DNA from: Mycobacterium sp. GA-1841
GTDB lineage: Bacteria; Actinomycetota; Actinomycetes; Mycobacteriales; Mycobacteriaceae
Length of the DNA: 64,000 nucleotides
Direction of reading: 5' to 3'
NCBI RefSeq assembly: GCF_001954135.1
Contig: NZ_MBEQ01000088.1
Coordinates: 1 to 64,000 of the forward strand
This document shows, one piece after another, positions 36,855 through 45,570 of this stretch. The notes beneath the pieces were generated by a model. That model was not told the origin of the DNA. It saw only the letters and a program-made list of their open reading frames with translations, and made no database searches. Each line of letters opens with the position of its first letter. The first letter of the stretch is position 1. The translations under genes were made by a program, and so were the position numbers.

Positions 36855-38228
36855 TCAGTCACCGGATTGCGGCGCGGTCCAATGGACGACCTTCATCGCC
36901 GTCATCTCATCGAGCAGTTCGGGGCCGAAACCGAAACCGGATCCGCTGGCCCGTCGCGGCTCGGATGCGCCGCCGGGCGCGCCACCGAAGACGTTGTTGA
37001 TCTTCACGGTGCCGACCGGAAGGGCCCGCCAGGCCTCTTGCGCGTGGCTCATGTCGTTGGTGAGCACGGTGGCGGCCAGCCCGTAACGGTCGTCGGCGGC
37101 GTCATCCACTGCGGTGGCGAAATCGGGCACCGCCCGCACCGGGGCGATCGGGCCGAACGTCTCTTCGCTCATCACGAGCATCTCGGGGGTGCACTCGGTC
37201 AGCACCGTGGGCGGATAAAAGCTGCCGGGTCCCTGCGTGGGCTCACCGCCGGCGCGCACCTGGGCGCCGCGGTCTACCGCGTCGGCGACGTGGGCGTGCA
37301 CGTGTTGGCGGTGTCGCTCGTCGACCAAGGGGCCGATCCGCTCAGCCCACTCCCCCGCCTGCGCAACCAGCGCCTCGATGAACGACTCGGCCGCCGATTG
37401 GACGACGAAGATGCGCTCCACCGAGACGCAGATCTGTCCGGCGTTGGCGAAGCAGCCGAGCGCGGCCTGCTCGGCCGCCCACTGCGGGTCGACGCCGGCG
37501 TCGACGATCAACGCGTCGTTGCCTCCGTTTTCCAGCAGTGCCTTGGCCCCGCGCTGTGCGCAGGCCAGCGCGATCTCCCGGCCGGTCGCGCTGCTGCCGA
37601 CATGTGCGACGACGTCGACCTCGGCGGCCGCCGCCAGTTGGGCCCCGACTGCGCCGTCCCCGTCGACGATCTCCAGCACACCGTCGGGCAGTTGGGCGGC
37701 GAGCAACTCGGCGAACCGCCGGCCGGTCTGCGGGCAACGTTCACTTGGCTTGTGCACCACGGTGTTTCCGGTCACCAACGCCGCACCGAGCAGACCGGCG
37801 GCCACCGCGACCGGATCGTTCCACGGCGTCAGCACCGCCACCACGCCGCGCGGTTGCGGAATCATCAGATCGGTGGCCGACCAACCGCCCTGCAGCGTCG
37901 AACCCCGGTGCAGCGGCCCGAGTTCGGCGTACTGACGCAGCGTGCCCACCCCGGCCTGCACACCACCGAGGGAGTCGGCCGCCGTCTTACCGGTCTCGCG
38001 TTCGTTGAGCGTGGCGAGTTCGTCGGCCGCCGCCCGCACCACCTCGGCCGCCGTGGCGACCGCAGCAGCCCGTTCGGCCGGTGCGGTCCTGGCCCATTCC
38101 GAGCGGGCATTGGCGGCGCGGGCGACCGCCCGCTCGACGGCTGCGGGTTCGGTGACGGCCACGCGGCTCACGACCTCGCCGGTGTGTGGATCGCGGACGG
38201 TGATGCGGTCACTCAATGTCGAAGTCAC
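36855..38228 (-). CDS. NAD(P)-dependent aldehyde dehydrogenase
   Basis: 457 residues. Glu base in LLENGGNDALIV, nucleophile Cys in NAGQICVSVERI, cofactor motif PWNDPVAVA and VGSSATGREI, and C-terminal EETFGPIAPV. It oxidises an unidentified aldehyde to the acid. GTG 38228 leaves 76 bp to the divergent thioesterase. A longer upstream frame is rejected as it overlaps that gene. Confidence 0.9.
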   Translation of the reverse strand: MTSTLSDRITVRDPHTGEVVSRVAVTEPAAVERAVARAANARSEWARTAPAERAAAVATAAEVVRAAADELATLNERETGKTAADSLGGVQAGVGTLRQYAELGPLHRGSTLQGGWSATDLMIPQPRGVVAVLTPWNDPVAVAAGLLGAALVTGNTVVHKPSERCPQTGRRFAELLAAQLPDGVLEIVDGDGAVGAQLAAAAEVDVVAHVGSSATGREIALACAQRGAKALLENGGNDALIVDAGVDPQWAAEQAALGCFANAGQICVSVERIFVVQSAAESFIEALVAQAGEWAERIGPLVDERHRQHVHAHVADAVDRGAQVRAGGEPTQGPGSFYPPTVLTECTPEMLVMSEETFGPIAPVRAVPDFATAVDDAADDRYGLAATVLTNDMSHAQEAWRALPVGTVKINNVFGGAPGGASEPRRASGSGFGFGPELLDEMTAMKVVHWTAPQSGD

Positions 38229-38292
38229 GGTGTGGGGCGTACCCGTTGCCGACGGTTCCAATCCCCGCCGATCCGCCCAACCAAGCGGTTGA

Positions 38293-38298
38293 TAGCGT
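38293..38298 (+). promoter_or_regulatory. -10 box, leaderless promoter of the thioesterase gene
   Basis: TAGCGT followed by 6 nt and ATG 38305. Confidence 0.4.
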
Positions 38299-38304
38299 CG
38301 CCGG

Positions 38305-39102
38305 ATGGCCGCGTTGAGCTGGATCGCCCAACTTCTGCAGTTTGACCGCGAGGGCGACGACTTCTGTATCCGCGAACCGCGTCGCGGCGCGGTCGAGCGG
38401 CTGTTCGGCGGCCTGATCGCGGCGCAGTCGCTGGCCGCGGCCGGCGCCACCGTCGACGACGGCAAACTGCCGCAGTCGCTGCACACCTACTTCGTCCGCG
38501 GCGGACGCTACGACGCCGAGGTCCAGTTCCACGTCGACCGCACCCGCGACGGACGCACATTCGCCACCCGCCATGTCACCGCCAGCCAGGATGGCGCGGT
38601 GATCCTGGAGATGATGGTCTCGTTCCACGAACCCGAGCCCGGGTTGGACTGGTACCCCGACGCTCCGCCCACCCTGGAGCTCGACGCGGCCGTCCCCAAA
38701 TCCGAGGTGATGGATTTCGGTGACAAATTCGACCTGCGCACCATGGCCGCCGATGACTCCGAATTCGCGGTCTCGCCGTTTTGGATCCGCACCCAGCAGG
38801 AGATCGAAGACGACCCGTTGATCCGGGCCTGCACCCTGACCTTCCTGTCGGACCTCGGGCCCGTGCCGTCGGCCCTGCCGCCGACCGTCACCCTGCGCGC
38901 CGACCTGGGATTCGCCGCCAGCCTGGATCACTCGATCTGGTTTCACCGACCGTTCCGACCGCAGCACTGGCACCGCTACGAGCTGCGGCCGGCCAACCAC
39001 AACGATTCCCGTGGGCTGGCCCGCGGCTCGCTCTACGACGCGGCGGGCACCCTGATCGCCAGTGTCAACCAGGAAGCACTCTGGCGAATCGCCCAGGATT
39101 AA
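38305..39102 (+). CDS. Acyl-CoA thioesterase II (TesB-like)
   Basis: 265 residues, the double hot-dog length. Landmarks are RLFGGLIAAQSLAAA in the first domain, SLHTYFVRGG, and in the second LDHSIWFHRPFRP and GSLYDAAGTLIASVNQEAL, which contain the conserved Asp, Thr/Ser and Gln catalytic region. Hydrolyses acyl-CoA to free acid. Confidence 0.92.
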   Translation: MAALSWIAQLLQFDREGDDFCIREPRRGAVERLFGGLIAAQSLAAAGATVDDGKLPQSLHTYFVRGGRYDAEVQFHVDRTRDGRTFATRHVTASQDGAVILEMMVSFHEPEPGLDWYPDAPPTLELDAAVPKSEVMDFGDKFDLRTMAADDSEFAVSPFWIRTQQEIEDDPLIRACTLTFLSDLGPVPSALPPTVTLRADLGFAASLDHSIWFHRPFRPQHWHRYELRPANHNDSRGLARGSLYDAAGTLIASVNQEALWRIAQD

Positions 39103-39144
39103 CCGGCACGTTTGCAACCGCGGCCCGGCGGGCAGTCGGTGACG

Positions 39145-39807
39145 ATGAAGATCTCCGACGTCGCATCCTGGCCGGTCGAGCTCGGCGCCGCAGCACGGCA
39201 CCGGCGCCTGTTCCACCCGAGCGGAGTATTGGCGCGCGGCACGCTCGAACGCAGCGCCCCCGAAGGCAGAGGCCTGCCGCTCTACTCGTGCGACGTGGTC
39301 GGGCGGCTGTCCAAGGGGGTGGGGACGCCGGATTCGGTGCCGGACATCGCCGGTGTGGCCTGGCGGATGCCTCCGCAGTTGTCCGGCACACCGTGGGATG
39401 TGCTGTTGGCCTCCACTTTGGCCGGCAACCGTTTTGTGTTGTGGCCGGCCAATTCGTGGTCGGGCATCACGTTCTCCAGCGTGATGCCGCTGCGGTACGA
39501 GGGCAAAGTGTGGTGGCTGCGGGCCAAGTTGCGCACCGAGTTCGACGGCGCCGGCCTGTCCCTGGACAGCGTGAGTGGCCAGCTGGAACGCGGCGGCATC
39601 GACTTCGACATCGAACAGTGCGGTGCCAGTGGCGAATTCGAGCCCCTGGCCCGGCTGTCACTTGACCAGAAGCTGCCGCACGACCGCGACGTATCCTTCG
39701 ATCCGGTTCTGCACCGGGCCGCCGGGGTCACCCTCGTCCCCGATTGGCTGGCCGACGTTCGCCGCGTGGCCTACCGGAAGAGCCGGATCGGGCGGGACGC
39801 CGAATAG
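39145..39807 (+). CDS. Conserved hypothetical protein with catalase-core-like motifs
   Basis: 220 residues, soluble. RRLFHPSGVLARGTLE, VGRLSKGVGTP and DIAGVAWR recall the N-terminal part of the catalase core (His of HxxG, RFS and DxRGFA motifs), but the catalase Asn and heme Tyr motifs are not seen. I do not recognise a characterised homologue. ATG 39145; GTG 39139 is two codons earlier. Downstream of tesB by about 40 bp. Confidence 0.7.
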   Translation: MKISDVASWPVELGAAARHRRLFHPSGVLARGTLERSAPEGRGLPLYSCDVVGRLSKGVGTPDSVPDIAGVAWRMPPQLSGTPWDVLLASTLAGNRFVLWPANSWSGITFSSVMPLRYEGKVWWLRAKLRTEFDGAGLSLDSVSGQLERGGIDFDIEQCGASGEFEPLARLSLDQKLPHDRDVSFDPVLHRAAGVTLVPDWLADVRRVAYRKSRIGRDAE

Positions 39808-39834
39808 CACGGCATAGCCGCTCGGAGTAGCCAC

Positions 39835-39972
39835 TCAGTCGGGAGGTTCCTGCGTGTCGTGTTTGGTGCTCTGGACGTCCGGGGTGTCCTCCGGAACCTC
39901 TTTCGTCCGATCAGGCTTGTCACCGCTGTCGTCACGGTGCTCTTCGTCGTAGATCCCCTTACCCGTTGGCAT
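39835..39972 (-). CDS. Small, highly charged hypothetical protein
   Basis: 45 residues with a conserved-looking N-terminus MPTGKGIYDEEHRDDSGDKP and an acidic, disordered remainder ending HDTQEPPD. GAGGG lies 3-4 nt before the ATG. No fold or function can be given. The composition is unlike a chance antisense frame in this GC-rich DNA. Confidence 0.5.
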   Translation of the reverse strand: MPTGKGIYDEEHRDDSGDKPDRTKEVPEDTPDVQSTKHDTQEPPD

Positions 39973-40052
39973 GCGCCCTCGGATACCCGGTGTCGCGCGT
40001 TTCAACCCCACCGCCACGGGTATGCGCAGCCGACCCCCGGAAGGAAATCAAC

Positions 40053-40637
40053 ATGGACGCTTTGACATTTCTCCGTCAAGACCACAAGAGCGTACTGGGC
40101 ATGCTGGAGGTTCTCGATGGCGCGCCGACCGGCCCCGGCGCGCAGGAAAGTGGGTTGGCCACCATGGTGACCAACCTGATCATCGCCGAATCCCAGCATG
40201 AGGCCATCGAAGAACAGCTGTTCTGGCCGATGGTCCGCGACGTGCTCGACAACGGCGACGAACTGGCCGATGAGGCGATCGAGCAGGAAGAAGCCGGCAA
40301 GGAGTTGTTGCAGCGGCTTGAAGACGGCGAGCCCGGCGAACCCGATTATCACGACGCGCTCCGCGAATTCGTGAAAGTCGGCCGCGAGCACATCGTGTTC
40401 GAGGAGGACGTGGTGTGGCCGAAGTTCGAGGCCGCCGTCGACCGTGAAGAACGCGAGAAGCTCGGCGCCAAGCTGGAACAGGCCAAGAAGGTCGCGCCCA
40501 CCCGTCCGCACCCGGACACCCCCTCGGGTGCAACCGCACAGAAGACCATGGGTGCGGCGGCCGCGATGATGGACCGAGTCCGCGACGCCGCGACCGGACG
40601 CGACGAGGACAACCCGCCCGACCCGCAGATCCAGTGA
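40053..40637 (+). CDS. Hemerythrin HHE-domain protein
   Basis: 194 residues. Iron ligands are spread through LRQDHKSV, ESQHEAIEEQLFW and GREHIVFEEDVVWP. Binds a di-iron centre and may sense or store O2 or NO. ATG 40053 has SD GGAAGGAAA; the in-frame upstream extension is rejected. The TGA stop lies inside the first unit of a four-copy 7-bp repeat. Confidence 0.9.
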   Translation: MDALTFLRQDHKSVLGMLEVLDGAPTGPGAQESGLATMVTNLIIAESQHEAIEEQLFWPMVRDVLDNGDELADEAIEQEEAGKELLQRLEDGEPGEPDYHDALREFVKVGREHIVFEEDVVWPKFEAAVDREEREKLGAKLEQAKKVAPTRPHPDTPSGATAQKTMGAAAAMMDRVRDAATGRDEDNPPDPQIQ

Positions 40638-40660
40638 GCAGTGAGCAGTGAGCAGTGAGC
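40633..40660. repeat. Tandem heptanucleotide repeat (AGTGAGC x 4)
   Basis: Four perfect copies; the hemerythrin stop codon TGA is in the first. Since 7 is not a multiple of 3 and each unit carries TGA, copy-number change would alter only the 3' tail. Confidence 0.9.
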
Positions 40661-40718
40661 ATCCCCTGACGGCCCGCGTCCCGAAGGCGCCGGCCGTCAG
40701 CCATAGAATGACATCGAA

Positions 40719-41612
40719 TTACAAAGCAGCGGAATGCTGTTCGTGGGTGAACGGCTTTTCGCAGTCCACGGCGGGGCTGCCCTCGGGGTTCTTCTTCGCG
40801 CCCTGATTCTGGCGCAACCTCCCACCGAGCCACTCCTCCTGCGGCTTGTTGACGTACTTCCACTTCATGCCCTCGGGCCACGGCCCCTGGCCCTGGTTCC
40901 ACGGACCGCGCGCATCGCCGGTGCCGTTGGACATGTTGAACGCGACGTTCTGGAACCGGTCGTCGCCCGGGGCTTGCCCCGGCGGGAAGTTCACCGGTAG
41001 TTCGTTGAGCGCCGCGGTGAACTGCTGGAAGTGGGCCACTTCGCGGGTCATCAGGAACGTCAGGGTGTCCTGTACACCCGGATCGTCGGTGAACTGCTTG
41101 AGATATTCGTAGACGATCTTGGCCCGTGATTCGGCGGCCAGGTTGCTGCGCAGATCCACCGACGGATCGCCGTTGGCGTTGACGTAGGAGCCACTCCACG
41201 GCACGCCCGCCGAATTACTGACATCGGGCCCGCCGCCGGTCAACGCAAAGTACAGCGGGTTGACCGCGACGCTGTGGATGATCTGGTCCCGCCCGTCGGC
41301 GTCGCCCACCGCGGGCATCCAGTCACATCGCTCGTTGGCGATCTTCAGGTCGTCGTTGAGGCCGTCGAGCAGCATCGTGATCATCGAACCGACCATCTCC
41401 AGGTGGGACAACTCCTCGGTGGCGATGTCCATGAAGAGGTCGTACATCTTCGGGCTCTTCTCGCGCAGCACGAATGCCTGCGTGAAGTACTGCATGGCGG
41501 CCTTCAATTCGCCGTTCGCGCCGCCGAACTGCTCCTGCAGCAGGCTGGCGAAGCGTGGGTCGGGCTCGGTGACCCGAACCTCGAATTGCAGATCCTTGTT
41601 GTGGACGAACAT
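40719..41612 (-). CDS. Manganese-containing catalase
   Basis: 297 residues. Ferritin-like di-manganese ligands: GGANGELKAAMQY, ATEELSHLEMVG, NLAAESRAKIVYE and TREVAHFQQF. The C-terminal region (about 240-297: PWNQGQGPW, KWKYV) is the usual loop that closes the channel. Destroys H2O2. ATG 41612 has GGAGG 8 nt upstream; the TTG at 41627 that overlaps this site is not the start. Confidence 0.92.
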   Translation of the reverse strand: MFVHNKDLQFEVRVTEPDPRFASLLQEQFGGANGELKAAMQYFTQAFVLREKSPKMYDLFMDIATEELSHLEMVGSMITMLLDGLNDDLKIANERCDWMPAVGDADGRDQIIHSVAVNPLYFALTGGGPDVSNSAGVPWSGSYVNANGDPSVDLRSNLAAESRAKIVYEYLKQFTDDPGVQDTLTFLMTREVAHFQQFTAALNELPVNFPPGQAPGDDRFQNVAFNMSNGTGDARGPWNQGQGPWPEGMKWKYVNKPQEEWLGGRLRQNQGAKKNPEGSPAVDCEKPFTHEQHSAAL

Positions 41613-41686
41613 CCCGGGTACCTCCAAAGGGCTGAAAACGGGTGGGATCGGCGGCGGGTACCCGGGCGCAGCCGTCCCAAACGTCT

Positions 41687-42151
41687 TCAGAGCCGGGCTT
41701 TTACCGCCGCGGAGAGCCGTGCGCCGTCGGCCTTGCCCGCGGCAATGGCCGTGGCGGCCTTCATCACCTGGCCCATCTGTCGCATCCCTGGACGTTCCCC
41801 GAGCTGCTCGGCCACCTGGGCGATCGCGGTATCAGCGACGTCGGCCAGTTCGGCGTCGGTCAGCGGAGTCGGCAGGTACTCGTCGATGACGCGGGCCTCG
41901 GCATGTTCGTTGGCCGCCAACTCACCCCGACCGTTCTGGGTGTAGATCTGCGCCGCCTCGCCGCGCTTCTTCGATTCCCGGGCCAGCACCGCGATCACCT
42001 CGGCGTCGGACAGTTCACGGGCCTGCTTGCCCGCGACTTCCTCGCTCTGGACCGCGGCCAGCACCATGCGCAGCGTGGCGGTGCGCAGCTTGTCCTGCGA
42101 CTTCATCGCGTCGGTCAGATCGGCACGCAGCTTGTCCTTGAGGTCGGCCAT
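41687..42151 (-). CDS. GatB/YqeY domain protein (Rv3688c-like)
   Basis: 154 residues. Starts MADLKDKLRADLTDAMKSQD and has the typical RTATLRMVLAAV and MGQVMKAATA blocks. The domain is related to the tRNA-binding end of amidotransferase GatB; function of stand-alone forms is unknown. Confidence 0.9.
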   Translation of the reverse strand: MADLKDKLRADLTDAMKSQDKLRTATLRMVLAAVQSEEVAGKQARELSDAEVIAVLARESKKRGEAAQIYTQNGRGELAANEHAEARVIDEYLPTPLTDAELADVADTAIAQVAEQLGERPGMRQMGQVMKAATAIAAGKADGARLSAAVKARL

Positions 42152-42171
42152 AGCGTCAACCTACGCCGCGA

Positions 42172-42849
42172 TCAGTTCGCGCCCGCCATGAATTTCGCAT
42201 CGACAGACACCGCGACCTCGATGTCGGCCGGGGTGAAATCGAGTTCGGGTGCTCCGCCTACCCCAGCCGGGGCGGCCGCGGCCCGCAGCATCGGCGGGCC
42301 AGATGACGCCAGCGGGTTGCGGCCGAGCATGCCGGCGTCGGCGATCGTCACGGGGTGCACCGGGCCGAGATCCAATGCGTCGGCATAGCGCTGGGCGCGG
42401 GAGACCGCGTCCTGTACCGCGCGGGTGTGCACGTCGGCGACGAGTTCGTCGCGGCGCTTGACCGTCAGGGCCCACTCGATGCGCGACAACGTGAACCCGC
42501 CGGTCTCGGTGACGTGCCCGCCGACCCACCGCGACAAGGCGGTGAAGTCGCTGAACTTCACCTCCAGGCCGACGCTGGCGTGGTGCACGAGCGGCAACTG
42601 CTTGCCCTCGTTGTTCCAGGGCCGGTTGGCCCAGGTGCGGACCTGCCCGGTGGACCACCAGGTGACCGGCCCGGCAGCGGGATCGTGCAGCGGGGAGATC
42701 GAGGATTTCACGACATCCAGGTCGCGAACCAACCGCTCGTACACGGGCTCGATGGCCGGCCCCTCGTAACCGAGCATGACATGCGCCGTCGCGCGTTCAG
42801 GCGGCTGAAAAGCGGAAAACGACCCGCGCACGATGATCTCGGTCGGCAT
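42172..42849 (-). CDS. SIMPL-domain (DUF541) protein
   Basis: 225 residues, no signal peptide. VRGSFSAFQPPERATAHVML at the N-terminus and ARAVQ/VSRAQRYADAL with a final ADIEVAVSVDAKFMAG are characteristic. Members are often exported and linked to stress; here it appears cytoplasmic. Starts only 39 bp from the divergent membrane protein gene across a perfect palindrome. Confidence 0.82.
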   Translation of the reverse strand: MPTEIIVRGSFSAFQPPERATAHVMLGYEGPAIEPVYERLVRDLDVVKSSISPLHDPAAGPVTWWSTGQVRTWANRPWNNEGKQLPLVHHASVGLEVKFSDFTALSRWVGGHVTETGGFTLSRIEWALTVKRRDELVADVHTRAVQDAVSRAQRYADALDLGPVHPVTIADAGMLGRNPLASSGPPMLRAAAAPAGVGGAPELDFTPADIEVAVSVDAKFMAGAN

Positions 42850-42853
42850 GCCC

Positions 42854-42884
42854 TCACCGTAGTTGCTGCCGGCAACTACGGTGA
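42854..42884. promoter_or_regulatory. 13-bp perfect inverted repeat between two divergent start codons
   Basis: TCACCGTAGTTGC (42854-42866) and GCAACTACGGTGA (42872-42884) with a 5-nt centre. It occupies almost the whole space between the starts at 42849 and 42889, so it must overlap the promoters or early leaders of both genes. It may be an operator, or an RNA hairpin next to the start codons. Confidence 0.6.
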
Positions 42885-42888
42885 AAGG

Positions 42889-43869
42889 ATGACGAGCGGT
42901 CAGCCACACCTTGCTCACTTTTCGGCAGGTAGCGTCATCCCGCTCCGTCCCCTGAGCCTGACCGACATCTTCAACGGTGCGGTGGCCTACGTCCGGACCA
43001 ATCCGAAGGCGACGCTCGGGCTGGCCACCGTCGTCGTGCTGGCCGCGCAGATCATCACGCTCGCATTGCAAGTCGGTCCGCTGTCGGCACTCGGCGAATT
43101 CGATTCCACGCTGCAGGGCGAGCCGCCGTCGGCGGGCACGATCGCGGTCTTCGCCGGCGGAACGTTCGCCGGCATCGTCGTCACAACGCTGGCCTCGCTT
43201 CTGCTCAGCGGGATGCTCACCGTGGTGATCGGCCGCTCGGTGTTCGGCGGAACCATCACCATCGGTGAGGCCTGGCAACGGCTGCGTGGTCGGCTGCCCG
43301 CGCTCATCGGGCTGACGGTCTTGCAGGGGCTGGCGTTGGTGGTGGTCGTCGCGGCCGTGGCGGTCATGATCGCCGGTGCGGGCGCCGCCGTCGGCGCGTT
43401 GGGGGCATTCGCGGTCGGTGCGCCGCTGGTGCTCCTCACGCTCGTCGCCGTGCTCTACGTGTCGACGGTGCTGTTGTTCGCGCCTGCGGTCATCGTGTTG
43501 GAGCAACGTGGCATCGTCGCCGCGATCGGGCGGTCATTCGCGTTGGTGAAGAAGGACTTCTGGCGGGTGTTCGGTATCTGGGTGCTCGCCACGTTCGTGG
43601 CCTCGATCATCGCCTGGGGCGTGGGTGCGCCGTTCAACATCGCCGGCGAGACCATGTCTCTCGTGGCCGACGGGCCGTCATTGCCGGGGTTGGCCCTGAG
43701 CGCGGTCGGCGCGGCCATCGGACAGATCGTCACGGCGCCGTTCAGCGCGGGCGTGGTGGTGCTGCTGTATGCCGACCGCCGGTTCCGGGCCGAGGCGTTC
43801 GATCTGATGTTGCGGACCGGGGCCGTGGCGCCCGCCGAGACCGCCGATCGACTCTGGCTGCCGCGGTAG
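42889..43869 (+). CDS. Multi-pass membrane protein, first gene of the MoxR cluster (Rv3689-like)
   Basis: 326 residues with about six membrane segments between residues 40 and 310 and a soluble start SVIPLRPLSLTDIFNGAVAY, typical of a glycerophosphoryl-diester-phosphodiesterase-membrane-domain-like actinobacterial family. FVKKDFWRVFGIW-type motif (SFALVKKDFWRVFGIW) is in the middle. Function unknown. ATG 42889 follows the palindrome directly. Confidence 0.85.
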   Translation: MTSGQPHLAHFSAGSVIPLRPLSLTDIFNGAVAYVRTNPKATLGLATVVVLAAQIITLALQVGPLSALGEFDSTLQGEPPSAGTIAVFAGGTFAGIVVTTLASLLLSGMLTVVIGRSVFGGTITIGEAWQRLRGRLPALIGLTVLQGLALVVVVAAVAVMIAGAGAAVGALGAFAVGAPLVLLTLVAVLYVSTVLLFAPAVIVLEQRGIVAAIGRSFALVKKDFWRVFGIWVLATFVASIIAWGVGAPFNIAGETMSLVADGPSLPGLALSAVGAAIGQIVTAPFSAGVVVLLYADRRFRAEAFDLMLRTGAVAPAETADRLWLPR

Positions 43870-43876
43870 TGCTGAG

Positions 43877-44464
43877 GTGACGACCATCGACATCGACCGG
43901 GATGCTGCGCACGACGCCGCACAGAACGAACTGAGCAAGCCGATCTATCCGCGGGCCTCACCGACCGATCAGATCGGTGACTGGCTCAACGAGCTGCTGT
44001 ACCGGATCGCCTCGGCCGGTTCCCGGATGCCCGGCGGCTGGTTCACGATCTCGGTGCTGGTGATCCTGGTCGTGGCGGCCGCCGTGGTGGCGGTGCGGAT
44101 CGCCCGACGCACCATGCGTACTGACCGCAACACCGACCCCGCGCTGTTCGACAGTGCGACGCTCAGCGCCGCACAGCACCGGACGATCGCCGAACAGTTT
44201 GCCGCCCAAGGTGATTGGTCGGAAGCAATCCGGCACCGGGTCCGCGCGCTGGCCCGCAGTTTCGAAGAGACCGGGGTGCTCGACCCGGTCCCGGGCCGCA
44301 CCGCGACCGAACTGGCCCGTGACGCCGCAGCGGTCCTGCCCGCCCTGTCGAGCGAACTGTATAGCGCAGCAAACACATTCAACGATGTCACCTACGGTGA
44401 ACAGCCGGGAACCGAATCCGCCTACCGGGCGATCGCCACGCTGGACGAGGCCGCGGTGCGATGA
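43877..44464 (+). CDS. DUF4129 membrane protein (Rv3690-like)
   Basis: 195 residues. One membrane segment (WFTISVLVILVVAAAVVAV, about 55-75) and a C-terminal DUF4129 region with AIRHRVRALARSFEETG and GRTATELARDAA. DUF4129 often sits in transglutaminase-linked MoxR clusters. GTG 43877 is 7 nt after the previous stop; the stop overlaps the next ATG. Confidence 0.85.
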   Translation: MTTIDIDRDAAHDAAQNELSKPIYPRASPTDQIGDWLNELLYRIASAGSRMPGGWFTISVLVILVVAAAVVAVRIARRTMRTDRNTDPALFDSATLSAAQHRTIAEQFAAQGDWSEAIRHRVRALARSFEETGVLDPVPGRTATELARDAAAVLPALSSELYSAANTFNDVTYGEQPGTESAYRAIATLDEAAVR

Positions 44465-45570
44465 AGGGACGTTTGCGCACGACGCGGTGGGTGCTGCTGG
44501 CCTTCGTCGTCATCGTCGCGGTGGCGGTCGCCACCGTCTATCTGACCGCGCCGCGCCCCGGCGGTGCGATGGATCCCGACTCCACCTCGCCGGGCGGGAC
44601 GCACGCGTTGGTCAGCCTGTTGCGCGACCACAGTGTCGAGGTGATCACCGCCGCCACAGCCGAGGATGTACAACGCGCGGCCCGGCCCGGCACATTGCTG
44701 GTGGTGGCACAGACGATCTATCTGTCTAGTGCGGAAACGGTGGCGCAGCTGGCCGACGTTCCCGGTGATCTGCTGCTGGTCGCACCGACGGCGCTCACCC
44801 GCGAGAAGCTGGCCCCGCAGATCAAGCTCGACAAGCCGACGGAGTTCGGCGGCGACCAGCCGGATTGTGAACTGCCCGAGGCGAAACGCGCCGGCCGCAC
44901 CCAGCTGGGCAGCACCGACACCTACACCGCCAAGGATGTCGAGCTGACGTCGTGCTACGGCGGTGCCCTGGTGCGCTACCACGACGGGGCCCGCACCGTG
45001 ACGGTCGTCGGCACCGGCGACTTCATGATGAACTCGCGCCTGCTCAAGGACGGGAACGCCGCGCTGGCGATGAACCTGGCCGGTGCCGCCCCGCGGGTGA
45101 TCTGGTATGCACCACAACATTTCGAGGCCGGCTCGTCAGGTGACGGCACGCTGTCGGATCTGATGCCGCCGCAGGTGCGGTGGATCGTGCTGCAACTGTG
45201 CCTGGTGGTGGCGGTACTGGCGGTGGCACAGGCGCGCCGGCTCGGTCCGCTGGTCGCCGAACCCCTGCCCGTCGTGGTCCGCGCCTCGGAGACCGTCGAG
45301 GGGCGCGGCCGGCTCTACCGGTCGCGACGCGCGCGGGACCGGGCCGCCGATGCGTTGCGCTCCGCGACGCTGGGGCGACTACTCCCCCGGCTCGGCCTCA
45401 GCGCCGGGGCCGCGCCGCCGGCTGTCGCGGCCGCCGTCGCGGCCCGCTGCGGTATCTCCGCGGCAGCTGCGGGCCCGGTGCTGTTCGGCCCGGCCCCGAG
45501 CACCGATGCCGAACTCGTCCATCTCGCACATCAACTCGACGACATCGAAAGGCAGGTCGCGCACTCGTGA
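44461..45570 (+). CDS. DUF4350 membrane protein (Rv3691-like)
   Basis: 369 residues. Membrane segments at about 9-27 (TRWVLLAFVVIVAVAVATVY) and about 240-258 (WIVLQLCLVVAVLAVAQARR) flank an external domain with DSTSPGGTHALVSLLRDHSV at its start. Coupled by ATGA at its start and GTGA at its end. Function unknown, conserved in this cluster. Confidence 0.87.
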   Translation: MKGRLRTTRWVLLAFVVIVAVAVATVYLTAPRPGGAMDPDSTSPGGTHALVSLLRDHSVEVITAATAEDVQRAARPGTLLVVAQTIYLSSAETVAQLADVPGDLLLVAPTALTREKLAPQIKLDKPTEFGGDQPDCELPEAKRAGRTQLGSTDTYTAKDVELTSCYGGALVRYHDGARTVTVVGTGDFMMNSRLLKDGNAALAMNLAGAAPRVIWYAPQHFEAGSSGDGTLSDLMPPQVRWIVLQLCLVVAVLAVAQARRLGPLVAEPLPVVVRASETVEGRGRLYRSRRARDRAADALRSATLGRLLPRLGLSAGAAPPAVAAAVAARCGISAAAAGPVLFGPAPSTDAELVHLAHQLDDIERQVAHS

